From the NCBI RefSeq assembly GCF_001460935.1, contig NZ_LN906597.1, forward strand, positions 1,023,286 through 1,087,285: 64,000 bases of DNA. The letters are read 5' to 3'. Positions 10,289-21,200 of this stretch are shown here, one piece after another. Below the pieces are notes generated by a model, which ran no database searches, was not told the DNA's origin, and was given only the letters and a program-made list of their open reading frames with translations. The number at the start of each line of letters is the position of its first letter. The stretch's first letter is position 1. The DNA is from Candidatus Ichthyocystis hellenicum (lineage in GTDB: Bacteria > Pseudomonadota > Gammaproteobacteria > Burkholderiales > 2013Ark19i). Made by a program: the position numbers and the translations under genes.

Positions 10289-13200
10289 ATGAGTATGAGT
10301 AATGTGTACGATGATTGTAATGTTGCTATTCATGATTATTACGCTGATAATGATTCACAATTTCCATTAACTCAACTGGGTGTAACCGAAGATTATAATC
10401 TGAATCCTGCTGCTTTAATTGGTGTTGACACTACTTATTTTTCTGATCAATTTCTAAAAGATTTATCTCTTGATCATATATATAGTACTAATTTTGAAAG
10501 CATATATAGAGTTGATGATGATAATTTTTTCCAATTACATGCCATAAGATGCGGATACAATCTTACCGGTGATTCTTTATCCGTTATGAATAAACAAAAG
10601 ATTTATTTTTTGGGAGAAGTTGATTCTGTTTTAAATGTATTGAACAATGATTTTTATTTTTTGAAGGAATCAGGACGTAATTATGAAAATAGACTAGAAT
10701 TAATTTCTAATATTTGTTCTTCTTTTTCTAAAAGTGCACGTGATTTAATACCCGTGTGTACTAATATTTTGCAATCTAAAGTTGTGCCTACAATAATAAA
10801 AAGTATTTTTGATTCTGTTGTTGTTGATAATCATTGTGTGCGTGAAATGACTTACCCAGAGATGGAGCAGTTATTTGTACATTTTGTTTCAACTTTAGAG
10901 AAATTAGTTATTCAAAGGGTAATGAGGTGTTGGGATAATTTTTGTTATGAAAATAAAGGTTTTTTATCGTCAATTTCAGTTGTTGATTATAGTAATCCAT
11001 TTGCTTTAGAATTTGATTACAATGGAGTTGCAGTTTTTGGAGTTACTCATCCTGCTGCTTTTATGTATAATTTTGGGGAATGCATTTCTCTTATGGCTGG
11101 CACTAAGATTGGTAATATAGTTTCTGATTTTATTGTCAAATGTTCTGATACATTAAAAAACATGTGTAGTTACAAATGTAGTGATATCTGTAAGTATAGC
11201 TCTGATTCTTATGCTGATATTAGAGAATTTAGAAATAAGTTAGATAAGTTGATAAAAGGAGTGTTTGATAGAGAGATTATTGATAGTAGCTTAAAGTACA
11301 ATCTTAGTGATTTTTTGAGCAAATTGATAATATGGAATAATCAAAACATGGGAATTGAAGTTATTGAAAAGGTGAGATTATCAACTGTTGAATCAATTGT
11401 TGATTATGCATATAATTCATTGTCATCTTTTATTCGTGAAGATTTGTATGACATAGTTAGTGTTTACTATTTAAAAATACTAGAAGGTAGTAAATATACG
11501 CCTAAATGGGTTGTTGATTTAGGATCTATTGAGCATAGGTGGGGCATAAAACTTCATCCCAGAGATAGCCATGGTATTTCTTCTATTAGGAGAAAGTATT
11601 CTTCTAAGTCTAAGGTCATTATTAGAAATAAGATGCTTAAAATGCTAAAAGAAAAATATGAATTTTCTGACGGTACTACCATTAGTATGAGTAAGTGGTC
11701 TGATATTGTAAAAAAATTGTTTCCAATTATTAGAGAAGCGGTTAATAATCTTATAGATGACGAGCGCTTGGAAATATCTAAAATTTTGTCTAATGTTCGT
11801 ATAATAGAAAATACTGAAATATTTGATGATCATTATTCAGGTACTAGAGAAGCTACATCTTGGGAAAAAGATAGCGTTTTTCATACAGCTTCCAAGAATA
11901 TAGATATCCAAACTAGAGAATTGTCTAGGAAATTGTGGGTAGGTTTATTAAAAAAATTAAAATCCAGTGAGCATGAGGAATGTGTAGATTTAAATGATGA
12001 TGTTGATTCTGCCGTTGAAGATAATGGATCTTTAGTTCCTGCTCTGTTAGATAAAAGTAAACTGCCAGTAGTTACTTCAGTGCTTGCATCAGCAGGTTAT
12101 TTGCCACTAGATAGTAAAATTAATTATAAAATTATTAGTAAGTGGGGATTAAATATTTATCCCGATGACGAAAAGCTCATTTTGTTTATAAGAAGAAAGT
12201 TTTCTGGACTAATTAGATCAAGTTTTTGTAAATTATTTTCTGATATGTTGGAATTAGGTGCTGTTCTTCCAAGCGGAAAGGAATTGCAAGTTTGTTCTTG
12301 GGGTATTGTTTCCCGTGAATTGTCTGATGTTGCAATAAAGTCAGTTGAATCTATTGTTGAGGATCAGTATACGGATCTAGAAATCATATTATCTAGATTT
12401 CGTATAGTAGACATTGATGTAAGTAATAATTCATCTTGTACTGTTAGGGCTATTACAGATGATGAAAAAAGTATGGTCATGATTCGTGCTAAGAAATTTA
12501 TAAGTAAATCATTAATTTGTTCTGCGAGAATGTCATGGTTGTTTGTAGTTAATAATAAATCTAATTCTGTGGGTGTTCATCCCAGGTTAAAGGGTAAAAA
12601 TATTAAGTTAAGATCTGCTGCTCCAATTTCTGGTATTAAACTTCGATATTCTGATAATTATGATATTTCTAAATCTAGTAATGAGTTTTTATCTGAGGCT
12701 AGTTCTATCATCCGTGATAAATTTAGCGGAATGCTTAAAAATAAGTATAAATTTTCTGACGGTACTACTATTGGTAGATTTTCTTGGAATAAGTTATATC
12801 CAAAACTAATTCCAATTGCTAAAGAAGAAATTAATAATATTTTTGAAGACGAAATTAAAAAACTAGAAGGAATTATATCTGAGTCACGTGTATTAGTTGA
12901 TTATGTCAATTATTGTATAGTCGATAGAGAGCTTACAGATGAAGAGAAATCTTACGTTTTTCGAGATGTTATTAAACGCTTAAATGAAGATTTAAGACGG
13001 TTGTTTAGTGTTTCCTGGAGAGACATAACTTCCTATGGTAGTTATCATGTTGATGCAGCATATTTTTCAAAAGATGTTGTTGATAAACCATCTGCATCAT
13101 CTATAGATGAAATTAATTTTGGTGAAGAATATGCAGAGAATAGAGACTATAATCCTAAGATAAATCTTTACTATGAAGATAATTGTCTGATTTTAAAGAT

Positions 13201-13570
13201 TAGAGATAAATTTATGCGGGAAAAGGTTGATGCAGTTCGAAATAAATTTATTGAGATGCTTACCAATAAATATACATTCGATGATAATACTGTAATTGAT
13301 AAACTTCCGTGGAAACAACTGTCTAAAAAACTACTGATTGTTGCTAGAGATGAGGTTAGTGCTATTGAAAAAAAGGAACGTGTTGCAATAAATAATATAT
13401 TGTTAAGGTCACGAGTGATAGATTTTCGTGACGATGGGTATGCTAATGCTGTTAGAGATATTACATCTGAGGAAAGGTCTAGTTTTCTGATATCTATTAT
13501 GAAGCGCATATCAAGAATATCAAGATGTGCTTTTAGAAAGGCATGGGATAGTTTAATTAGTTCACAGTAG
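10289..13570 (+). CDS. Giant modular repeat protein, array member 3 (four modules, no C-terminal module)
   Basis: A 1,093-residue protein that starts at an ATG with AGGGG ten bases upstream. The N-terminal region carries FFQLHAIRCGY (about residue 79), REMTYPEMEQ (about 185) and THPAAF (about 253). Modules begin near residues 417 (WGIKLHPRDS), 618 (WGLNIYPDDE), 780 (SGIKLRYSDN) and 957 (INLYYEDN). The protein stops right after module 4, at KAWDSLISSQ. Unlike members 1, 2, 4 and 5 it lacks the DNIRLEFIG C-terminal module, and the following spacer does not contain its remains. Module 3 is degenerate at its start (ISKSSNEF replaces the usual basic INIRKRF-type helix). Function unknown. Confidence 0.92.
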   Translation: MSMSNVYDDCNVAIHDYYADNDSQFPLTQLGVTEDYNLNPAALIGVDTTYFSDQFLKDLSLDHIYSTNFESIYRVDDDNFFQLHAIRCGYNLTGDSLSVMNKQKIYFLGEVDSVLNVLNNDFYFLKESGRNYENRLELISNICSSFSKSARDLIPVCTNILQSKVVPTIIKSIFDSVVVDNHCVREMTYPEMEQLFVHFVSTLEKLVIQRVMRCWDNFCYENKGFLSSISVVDYSNPFALEFDYNGVAVFGVTHPAAFMYNFGECISLMAGTKIGNIVSDFIVKCSDTLKNMCSYKCSDICKYSSDSYADIREFRNKLDKLIKGVFDREIIDSSLKYNLSDFLSKLIIWNNQNMGIEVIEKVRLSTVESIVDYAYNSLSSFIREDLYDIVSVYYLKILEGSKYTPKWVVDLGSIEHRWGIKLHPRDSHGISSIRRKYSSKSKVIIRNKMLKMLKEKYEFSDGTTISMSKWSDIVKKLFPIIREAVNNLIDDERLEISKILSNVRIIENTEIFDDHYSGTREATSWEKDSVFHTASKNIDIQTRELSRKLWVGLLKKLKSSEHEECVDLNDDVDSAVEDNGSLVPALLDKSKLPVVTSVLASAGYLPLDSKINYKIISKWGLNIYPDDEKLILFIRRKFSGLIRSSFCKLFSDMLELGAVLPSGKELQVCSWGIVSRELSDVAIKSVESIVEDQYTDLEIILSRFRIVDIDVSNNSSCTVRAITDDEKSMVMIRAKKFISKSLICSARMSWLFVVNNKSNSVGVHPRLKGKNIKLRSAAPISGIKLRYSDNYDISKSSNEFLSEASSIIRDKFSGMLKNKYKFSDGTTIGRFSWNKLYPKLIPIAKEEINNIFEDEIKKLEGIISESRVLVDYVNYCIVDRELTDEEKSYVFRDVIKRLNEDLRRLFSVSWRDITSYGSYHVDAAYFSKDVVDKPSASSIDEINFGEEYAENRDYNPKINLYYEDNCLILKIRDKFMREKVDAVRNKFIEMLTNKYTFDDNTVIDKLPWKQLSKKLLIVARDEVSAIEKKERVAINNILLRSRVIDFRDDGYANAVRDITSEERSSFLISIMKRISRISRCAFRKAWDSLISSQ

Positions 13571-14047
13571 AGAAGATGTTAAGCTGGTAAATAATTATTG
13601 TTTTTCCATCCATGATATTTATAAAATTTAATTAAAAAGGTTGGTGTTAATTTGGTAGGTATTTTTGATCAACAGTTAATTAGTATAGTTGTTTATTGCA
13701 TAAATATAAATAATCACTTGGTAATGTAATATCGTAAGTATATTTTTACTTAGATTGTGAAGTAAGTAATAAATTCTATATTATTATAAAGGTATGGCCT
13801 TAGTTTGGTAATAATTTTTTGATTTGTAATTTTATTGTTGTGGGATTAATTGCTTATTATATCGTAGTTAAAATTTGACTCGTTTGGCATATTTATCTTG
13901 CTGCTACTTTTAGTATGACAAATTATTTATAAGGTATATGTCATATGAAAATATTGTTAGTTCTGTTTTGTTAATTAGAGTACAATTGTTTATTAATCCT
14001 ACACTAGCAGTATTACTGCAGTCGCTAAGGGCGGTTGTATTAAGCAT
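13571..14047. other. Non-coding spacer
   Basis: About 480 AT-rich bases. Short overlapping ORFs on both strands near 13910-14249 have no homology and mostly overlap the next gene, so I do not call them. AAGGGCGG near 14027 is a possible but distant ribosome binding site for the next gene. Confidence 0.5.
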
Positions 14048-17000
14048 ATGGATAATATACGTATTCATGGTTTTCAAGATTGCACATCTCAAATTGCTAG
14101 TAATGAATATTTTGGTCAGTCTTATAAGGACAGTGATAGTACTCGTAGTTCCGATCAATGTGTTTCTGCACATAATATTTTTGAAGCTGGCTGTGATCAT
14201 AAATTTACTTTTGATGCTGATGGTAGCTGCTCGTCTTCTTATAGGTTAATTAAATATCTATGTTTAAATTATGGGTTCAGTGTTAGTTTTGAAGCAGTAG
14301 AAGAAGTTTTTAAGAATTGTTTTTTTCAGTTGCATGCCGCTAAATTTGGGTATCAATTTACTGAGAATTTTTTATCAGTTATGAACGCACACAGGGATAG
14401 CTTTGTATCGGTAGTTGATTCAATTTTAACTGACTTGTATGATAGTTTTTCTTTTTTGAGACAATTAGGAGATAGCAATATAACCTTAATAGAATTAATG
14501 GATAAAGTTTGTTTTTCCTTTTCTGAGAGTTCGTATAACCTTAGAGGTCGGTGTTGCGATATTTTGCAATCTAAATTTATCCCGTTGATAATAAATAGTA
14601 TTTTTGATGCTAGTGTTATCGATGGTGGTTTGGAGCGTAAAATGACCTATTGTGAAATGGAAAAATTTTTTATTCATTATATCACCACATTAGAACGAAT
14701 AGTTATGTCTAGGATAATGGACTACTGGAATAATTTTTGCGACGAAAACACATCCATGTTTTCACCATTTTCTGGTGTTAGTTACAGAGATCCATTTTAT
14801 TATGCTCATCATGTCTACGGGGTTAGTAAACCCGTAGTTACTTGCCCAGCTGCTTTCTCAAATAAGTTTGGTGCATTTATTTCATTTATGGCTGTTGCCA
14901 AGATTGATTGCATGATTAATAATTTTATTAAAGAGCGGTTGGGAGTGATAAAGAGCACTATTCGCTCTAAATGTACAAGTGTACATGATAAAATTGTTGA
15001 TGGCTATAATGCAGACTTAGTTGGTGAAATTAAAAAAATTAGAGAATGCTTTCCTAGTTATATTAGTGGTAAATTTAGCAAAATGGTGAATTTTGGTTCA
15101 ATACGAGATAAATTACATAATTTTTTGAAAAAATTACTTATATGGGACTCACATGATGTTGGAATTGAGGCTATGGAGGAAAGCAGGTTATCGTTACTTG
15201 AGACAATCACTAACCAAGCACATGAGTTATTAAAAACTTATGCAAATGACATTGTATACGCTGTAACTAGAGATTTCCATAGCAGAATTATAAAATCTAG
15301 GAAAATTGTGTCTAGGGTTAGGCGCTCTGTTCGTACCGTAAAGGATAAGTGGGGAGTTTGTCTTCATCCAAGATGCAGTCACGGTATTTTGTCTATAAGG
15401 AGAAAGTTTTCTGCTGCTCTTAAGGAAATCGTTAAGAGTAAGTTCTGTTCAATGATAAATGATGGATATAAGGTTTCGGGTATATCCTCCATTAGTAAGT
15501 TTACTTGGAATGAAGTTTCAAAAGATATGTTTCCAATCATTCAAGAAGAAATTAGGCCTGTAGTTTTTAAGGAACGTGAAGAATTATCTGTGCTATTGTC
15601 TAAAGCACGTATAGTGGTGGACAACGATAAATTTGATGGTTCCTATTCTGGTACTAGGGAAGCTACATCTGAGGAAATTGTTAATGTTTTGAGAATTGCC
15701 GTTTATAATATGAATGTACAAACTAAATCTTTGATTAGGGCTGTATGGTCAAATGTAACTAAAGTTTCAAGGGAAGTTGATTCTAGTGCAGGTTCTGTAA
15801 TGTCGTCAAAACAAGAAGAGTTCGTTAATGTTGAGTCTTATTCTGAGTCTTCTCTTTCGGGTAAAGATGTTGATTTATCTGCGCAATATGGTTCATCTGC
15901 AGTTTCTTCAAAACTAGTTTATGCTTCTTTAGTTATTAAGGGAGATAGAATATTTAATAGATGGGGACTAAACGTTCATCCCGATGATGTTGATGTTATA
16001 TTGTTTATTAGGACAAAGTTTTCAAAAAAAATTAAGGATTTAGTTCGTATTTTTTTTTCTAGTATTCCTAATGAAAAATCTAAACTGAAACGCAATAATG
16101 TATTTGATGATTATAAGTGGAGTGATATTTCTGGGGAATTATATCCAATTGTGCTGGAGCATATTGATCCAATTATCAAAGAGGAATATTCAGAATTGGA
16201 GGAGTTTTTGTCAAAAGCACGTGTAGTGGTTGTGGGTAGGGGGGATACTTCTTCTTGTGTTATTAGGAGTGTTACAAATGATGAAAAAGATAATCTTATG
16301 AAACGTGCTGTAGCCATTATACATAAAGAGTTAAGGTCTTCTGTTAGATCCGTTTGGGCGGCAATGAATAAAATTTCCAAGTTTAATTTTGGGGGAGATT
16401 TTAAGGACGGTGAGGTAGAAAAAAGTATTTACTGCGGAATAAGGCTTCGTTACGAAGATAGCATGGATATTGTTAACATTAAGAGAAGGTTTTTGTTCGA
16501 CATAAAAGGGTGCATTGTCAATATATTTAGTGAATTAACGAAAACTAATAAATTTCCTTGGAGGTATGTTTCAAAAGATGTGATTCCCACTATAAAGAAA
16601 GAATTTTATCCTATTATGGAAAAAGAACGTGAAGAATTGGATCTTGTTTTACTGAAATCGCGCGCAGTAGTTGGTGATAGCGAGTATGATAAATTACCTG
16701 AAGCTGCTAAGTATAGGGAGATTACATATGGAGAAAGATCAGAAATTGTAGAGTTTATTATGGCATGTGTATATAAGAAAGCGATTGATGTTGCTGGCAG
16801 AGTTTGGAGGGGTATGATTAAATTCCATGATGTAAAGTGTGTAGGACCAATCATGGATAACATGGAATTTACATCTGCGGCTAAGGGTAGGAAGTTTTCA
16901 GATGTCTCATTTAGATTATCAGATATTAGCCGAGTGGATAAGGATGCTATCGATAACATACGCCTGGAATTCATTGGAAGTTTAGGCCCCATTATTGATG

Positions 17001-17311
17001 AAGTTATTAATAAGGTATTGTTGGAAGTTGGTGGTTCTTTATCTAGTATCGAATCTATGGTAGATAAGGTGATTCCAGTTGTAGCCGAGAAAAGCTCTTT
17101 ACTATTCAATAATAGCGGATTTTGCGACTCCTTAAATTCATTGTTATCTAGTGCACTAGTGGTTGGCAAGAGCAGAAGATCTATATTTCTCAGTGATAAG
17201 GAGAGGGATTGTGCTTATCAAATGTTTATGGATTCTGTCAATAATGACAGAGATAATCTTATCAAAAAACGTGTTATTAAATTGACTAAGTATTCGAAAA
17301 TCAGGTATTGA
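14048..17311 (+). CDS. Giant modular repeat protein, array member 4 (three modules)
   Basis: A 1,087-residue protein. The N-terminal region has FFQLHAAKFGY, ERKMTYCEMEKFF and CPAAF in the family order. Modules begin near residues 434 (WGVCLHPRCS), 638 (WGLNVHPDD) and 796 (CGIRLRYEDS). The third is of the LPW-containing module-4 type but has lost about ten residues before its FPWRYVS core. No module of the third (RYSDN) type is present, so one module has been lost relative to members 1 and 5. The C-terminal module starts near residue 968 with DNIRLEFIGSLG and ends in FMDSVNNDRDNL. No membrane span is visible. The gene lies in the same orientation as its neighbours but is separated by long spacers, so it is probably transcribed on its own. 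Function unknown. Confidence 0.92.
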   Translation: MDNIRIHGFQDCTSQIASNEYFGQSYKDSDSTRSSDQCVSAHNIFEAGCDHKFTFDADGSCSSSYRLIKYLCLNYGFSVSFEAVEEVFKNCFFQLHAAKFGYQFTENFLSVMNAHRDSFVSVVDSILTDLYDSFSFLRQLGDSNITLIELMDKVCFSFSESSYNLRGRCCDILQSKFIPLIINSIFDASVIDGGLERKMTYCEMEKFFIHYITTLERIVMSRIMDYWNNFCDENTSMFSPFSGVSYRDPFYYAHHVYGVSKPVVTCPAAFSNKFGAFISFMAVAKIDCMINNFIKERLGVIKSTIRSKCTSVHDKIVDGYNADLVGEIKKIRECFPSYISGKFSKMVNFGSIRDKLHNFLKKLLIWDSHDVGIEAMEESRLSLLETITNQAHELLKTYANDIVYAVTRDFHSRIIKSRKIVSRVRRSVRTVKDKWGVCLHPRCSHGILSIRRKFSAALKEIVKSKFCSMINDGYKVSGISSISKFTWNEVSKDMFPIIQEEIRPVVFKEREELSVLLSKARIVVDNDKFDGSYSGTREATSEEIVNVLRIAVYNMNVQTKSLIRAVWSNVTKVSREVDSSAGSVMSSKQEEFVNVESYSESSLSGKDVDLSAQYGSSAVSSKLVYASLVIKGDRIFNRWGLNVHPDDVDVILFIRTKFSKKIKDLVRIFFSSIPNEKSKLKRNNVFDDYKWSDISGELYPIVLEHIDPIIKEEYSELEEFLSKARVVVVGRGDTSSCVIRSVTNDEKDNLMKRAVAIIHKELRSSVRSVWAAMNKISKFNFGGDFKDGEVEKSIYCGIRLRYEDSMDIVNIKRRFLFDIKGCIVNIFSELTKTNKFPWRYVSKDVIPTIKKEFYPIMEKEREELDLVLLKSRAVVGDSEYDKLPEAAKYREITYGERSEIVEFIMACVYKKAIDVAGRVWRGMIKFHDVKCVGPIMDNMEFTSAAKGRKFSDVSFRLSDISRVDKDAIDNIRLEFIGSLGPIIDEVINKVLLEVGGSLSSIESMVDKVIPVVAEKSSLLFNNSGFCDSLNSLLSSALVVGKSRRSIFLSDKERDCAYQMFMDSVNNDRDNLIKKRVIKLTKYSKIRY

Positions 17312-18212
17312 TTGATAATTAATTGTTTATTCTCATTGTTGAATGTTAATTTTGTGGGTACTTTTAAGGTTGAATGGCGTTATTTTAAATATTGTTATGT
17401 ACCTAGTTTTGTAGAATAGTAGATGGTGATATATTGTTCGGCTGATTTTTTGACTAATCATCAGATGTGGTAGGTCATATATTAGTGCAGGAGTCGTAGA
17501 ATGATCGTCTGTTTTTGTATATTTTGATGTGTTGCCGTGTATAACATAAAATCAAAATCAGCTGTTTATGGGTAATTGTGTGGGGTGGTCGTGATGTTTG
17601 TTTTGTGGGATATGTAAAATATAGTGTGGTATGTAGTGGTTTTATGAAATTTTAAAGGATACGTATATATTTTCTTGGTATTATTACTGAGAATGTTGGG
17701 TGTTGATGTAATATAAAGAAAGTTTAGTTGTTTGTGTTGTAAATGATTATGGTGGTTTTTGATTATGTTGGTGTCTAGACAAGAGTGTTATTTATTGTGC
17801 ATTTATATATCATAATCTCTTCATAGAATTGGATATTTACGGAATATTAGTGATTTATTTTGTGGTTTGATTTGTATTTTTGTGATTCGGTATGTGTTGA
17901 TTGCGAATAACGATAACTTATATTTTATAAAGAATGAAATATAATTATGAGACGATGTAGGGATGTAGGGATTGATGTGATTTTTCTGTAAAGAGATGAG
18001 TTTGCGATTGCAGTCGTTATAGTTATTGTGGGCGTAGTTTTTAAGTTATTATCGACTATTGGTGATTATATGATTTTTTGTATGGAAAAATGGTTCTGTT
18101 TTCGTAGTCTTAGAGGAGGTTCTTATGCCTGTATTTGAGGTGTAGTTGGACTTTGGTTCTTATGCAATGGAATTTCAGTTTCTTCGAAAAATAAATTTAA
18201 TAGTAATTATAT
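17312..18212. other. Long G+T-rich non-coding spacer
   Basis: About 900 bases without a credible ORF. The plus strand is strikingly rich in G and T, like the coding strand of the flanking genes. I see no recognisable fragments of array genes and no clear hairpin terminator. Confidence 0.6.
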
Positions 18213-21200
18213 ATGGATAATTCATATATATATCGGGTGCAATGTCATTTACCTAATGTTAGTGACAGCTCTTTTTGTGGTCAAATTGGTGAGCTTGTAG
18301 ATCATAATTATTCTTCTATAATAGAATCATCGCAAGTGATAATAATTGCAAATGATAATTGTGGTTACGTAGAAAATGTAAACTTATGCTCAGTATATAA
18401 ATTATTATATGATTTGTGTTCTGACGTTGATAATAGTATTAGTTTTGAGGTAATAGATGAGATTTACAATGACAATTTTTTTCAACTATACTCCGAGGAT
18501 CAGGGGTATAGTCTAACTGCAATGTTTCTATCGTCTATGAATAAATATAAGTCAGATTTTATAGACAGTATCGATTGTATTTTAACGGGGTTACGTAATA
18601 GCTTTTATTTTTTGAGATTTATAGGGGATGAATGCGTAACCGCTACAGAACTAGTGGGTAAAATTTGTTCTTCTTTTTCTAAATTCGCGTATGACTTAGT
18701 TCCTAAGTGCATTGATGCTCTGCAATCCAAGTTTTTTCCTCCAATAATAGAGATCATTTATAGTTCAGAAATCATTGACGACAGAGGCCCTCGAAAAATG
18801 ATGCATACTGAAATGGAACAATTCTTTCTGCATTCCTGCAATTCACTAGAGAGGCTTATTGTATCAAGATTAATTAATTATTGGAATAATTTTTGCAATA
18901 CAAACAAGAATATTTTATCGGTTCTTCCCGAGTCCTATTATAGTAATCCATTTATTCATTACTGTCGTTACTCTTTTGCGAGGAAATCTAGATTTGTTAT
19001 TCCATCTGTGTTTTCTAAAAAATTTAGTATCTATATTTCATTCATTGCTCTTGACAGAATTAACAGCATATCTGACAGTTTTATTGGTGAATGTTTAGTT
19101 GAGTTGGAGAATATTGTCAGGTACAAGTGTTTTTATATTTACAACTATGTCTCTAGTGCTAAATCTAATCTTAGAAAATTGTACAAAGAACTTCCCAGTA
19201 TAATTAAAAAGGAATTCTATAAGAAATTGTCTAAAAAGGGAGTGATTGATAATCTTAATAATTTTTTAAATGAATTAATAATATGCAAGAGTACTCCTGA
19301 CTTAATAGAAAAAAAAGAATCTATCCTTATGAAGGATATTATTAGTGAAATGTATACTTTATTTGAACGTAAAGCTATTTGTAATGAGAGTAAGGTTATT
19401 AGAAAGTTTCAATTGATGCTAAAGAAATCTAAAAAAATTTTATTGGACGATAAATACTTATGTAATATAGTTGATAAGTGGAGAGTTAAAATTTGTCCTG
19501 AGGACAATTATAATATTCTATCTATAAGAAGTAAATTTTCATCTTACTCTAAGGATATTATTAGTAATAAGTTTTTCTCAATGCTGAAAGAGAATTATAA
19601 ATTTTCAGATGGAACTTTTATCAGTAAAGTTGATTGGGACGTAATTTATAAAAATTTGTTTCCTATTATTAGGGAAGATATTAGGCATGTTATTGATGAA
19701 GAACGTGTAGAGATATCTAGGGTTTTATCTAAAGCGCATGTTGTTGTAGATGATAACGAGGTTAATGATAGTAATATTGTTACGAGAGAAGCAACATCTG
19801 AAGAAAAAGTTATTGTTCTGAAATTTGCTATTAATAAGATACATGTGCAAACAAGACATTTGTTTAAGAGAATATGGAAAGATTTACTCAAAATTGAAGA
19901 TGATTTTTCTTGTAATGATTCTATGGATTCTGAAGAAGATATATCTTTCGATATGCCTGTATTTGCTGCAGTTGAAGATGTTGATTCGTCAGTTATTAAT
20001 ATTTGGTCAAGAAATGAATCATTAAAGGTAGGGTCAGAATCTATAGACCTAATTTTTGCTGCGTTTGGTGTTGATGACAATCAAATTATTAATAGGTGGG
20101 GAATAAACCTTCATCCCGATGATGATAGTTTTATTTTATTTATGAGAAGAAAATTATTATCTGAAATTAAATCAAATATACATAATTTATTCTCTAGGAT
20201 ATTGGAGAATACATCTGAGTTTAACGGCATTAATATAGTAAATAAACATTTGTGGAGCAGTGTTTCTAAGGAATTGATTCCGATTTCACTGAAGTCAGTT
20301 GAGTCAATAATTGAAAATTATTACCTGGAATTAGATTTAATTTTATCTAGATCACGTATAATAGAAATTACTAAACGTAGTACTAAATCTTGGTTCATTG
20401 AAATCAGGAAGATTACTGATAATGAAAAAAGTAGTCTTATGGTTCGTGCTAAAAAATGTATTGATAAAAATTTGAAAATTTCTATTAGGTTATTATGGAT
20501 ATCGCTAACTAGAACCTCAAAGTATACTGGGTACGGCTATAAGGAAACTTCTGGGGATATTGATAGAGAAGATGTAGATATTGATGGTAGTTGGGGGGTT
20601 AAGCTTCGTTATAATGATAATATTGCTATTTTGAATCTAAGGAAAGAATTTTCATCTGAAATTAAGAATATAATTTATGACAAATTTTATGGGATGCTAA
20701 AGAATAAATATAAGTTTGGTAATAATGATGTTATCGGAAGATTTTCTTGGAGAAAGATGTCGAAAAAGTTACTGCCTATTGCTCAGGAAGAAATTAATTT
20801 AATCCTAAAACGGGAACGTATAGGCTTAGAGACGATTTTATCTAGATCACGGGTGATAACTGGTTCTTCTGATAGAAATATTACAAATGAAGAAAAATCT
20901 ACAATTTTAGAAAAGATTATGAATCTCATACATAGGGGGTCAAAATGTTTAGTTAGAAAGGCATGGTTAAATGTTATTTCTTCATTCGATGATTATAACA
21001 ATTCCAAATTTTCTGAAAAAAAACCAGACACTACTGTATCTGATCCTATTAGTGATTTTTTATCTTCGGCAGATGTGACAGATATTTACAAATCACAATC
21101 ACGTAATGCGGAAGATATAAATTTTTTGTTGGGAATCAATCTCCGTTATGAAGATAGTGATGCTATTTTTAAAGCTAAGAAGGAATTTTTGTCTGATATA

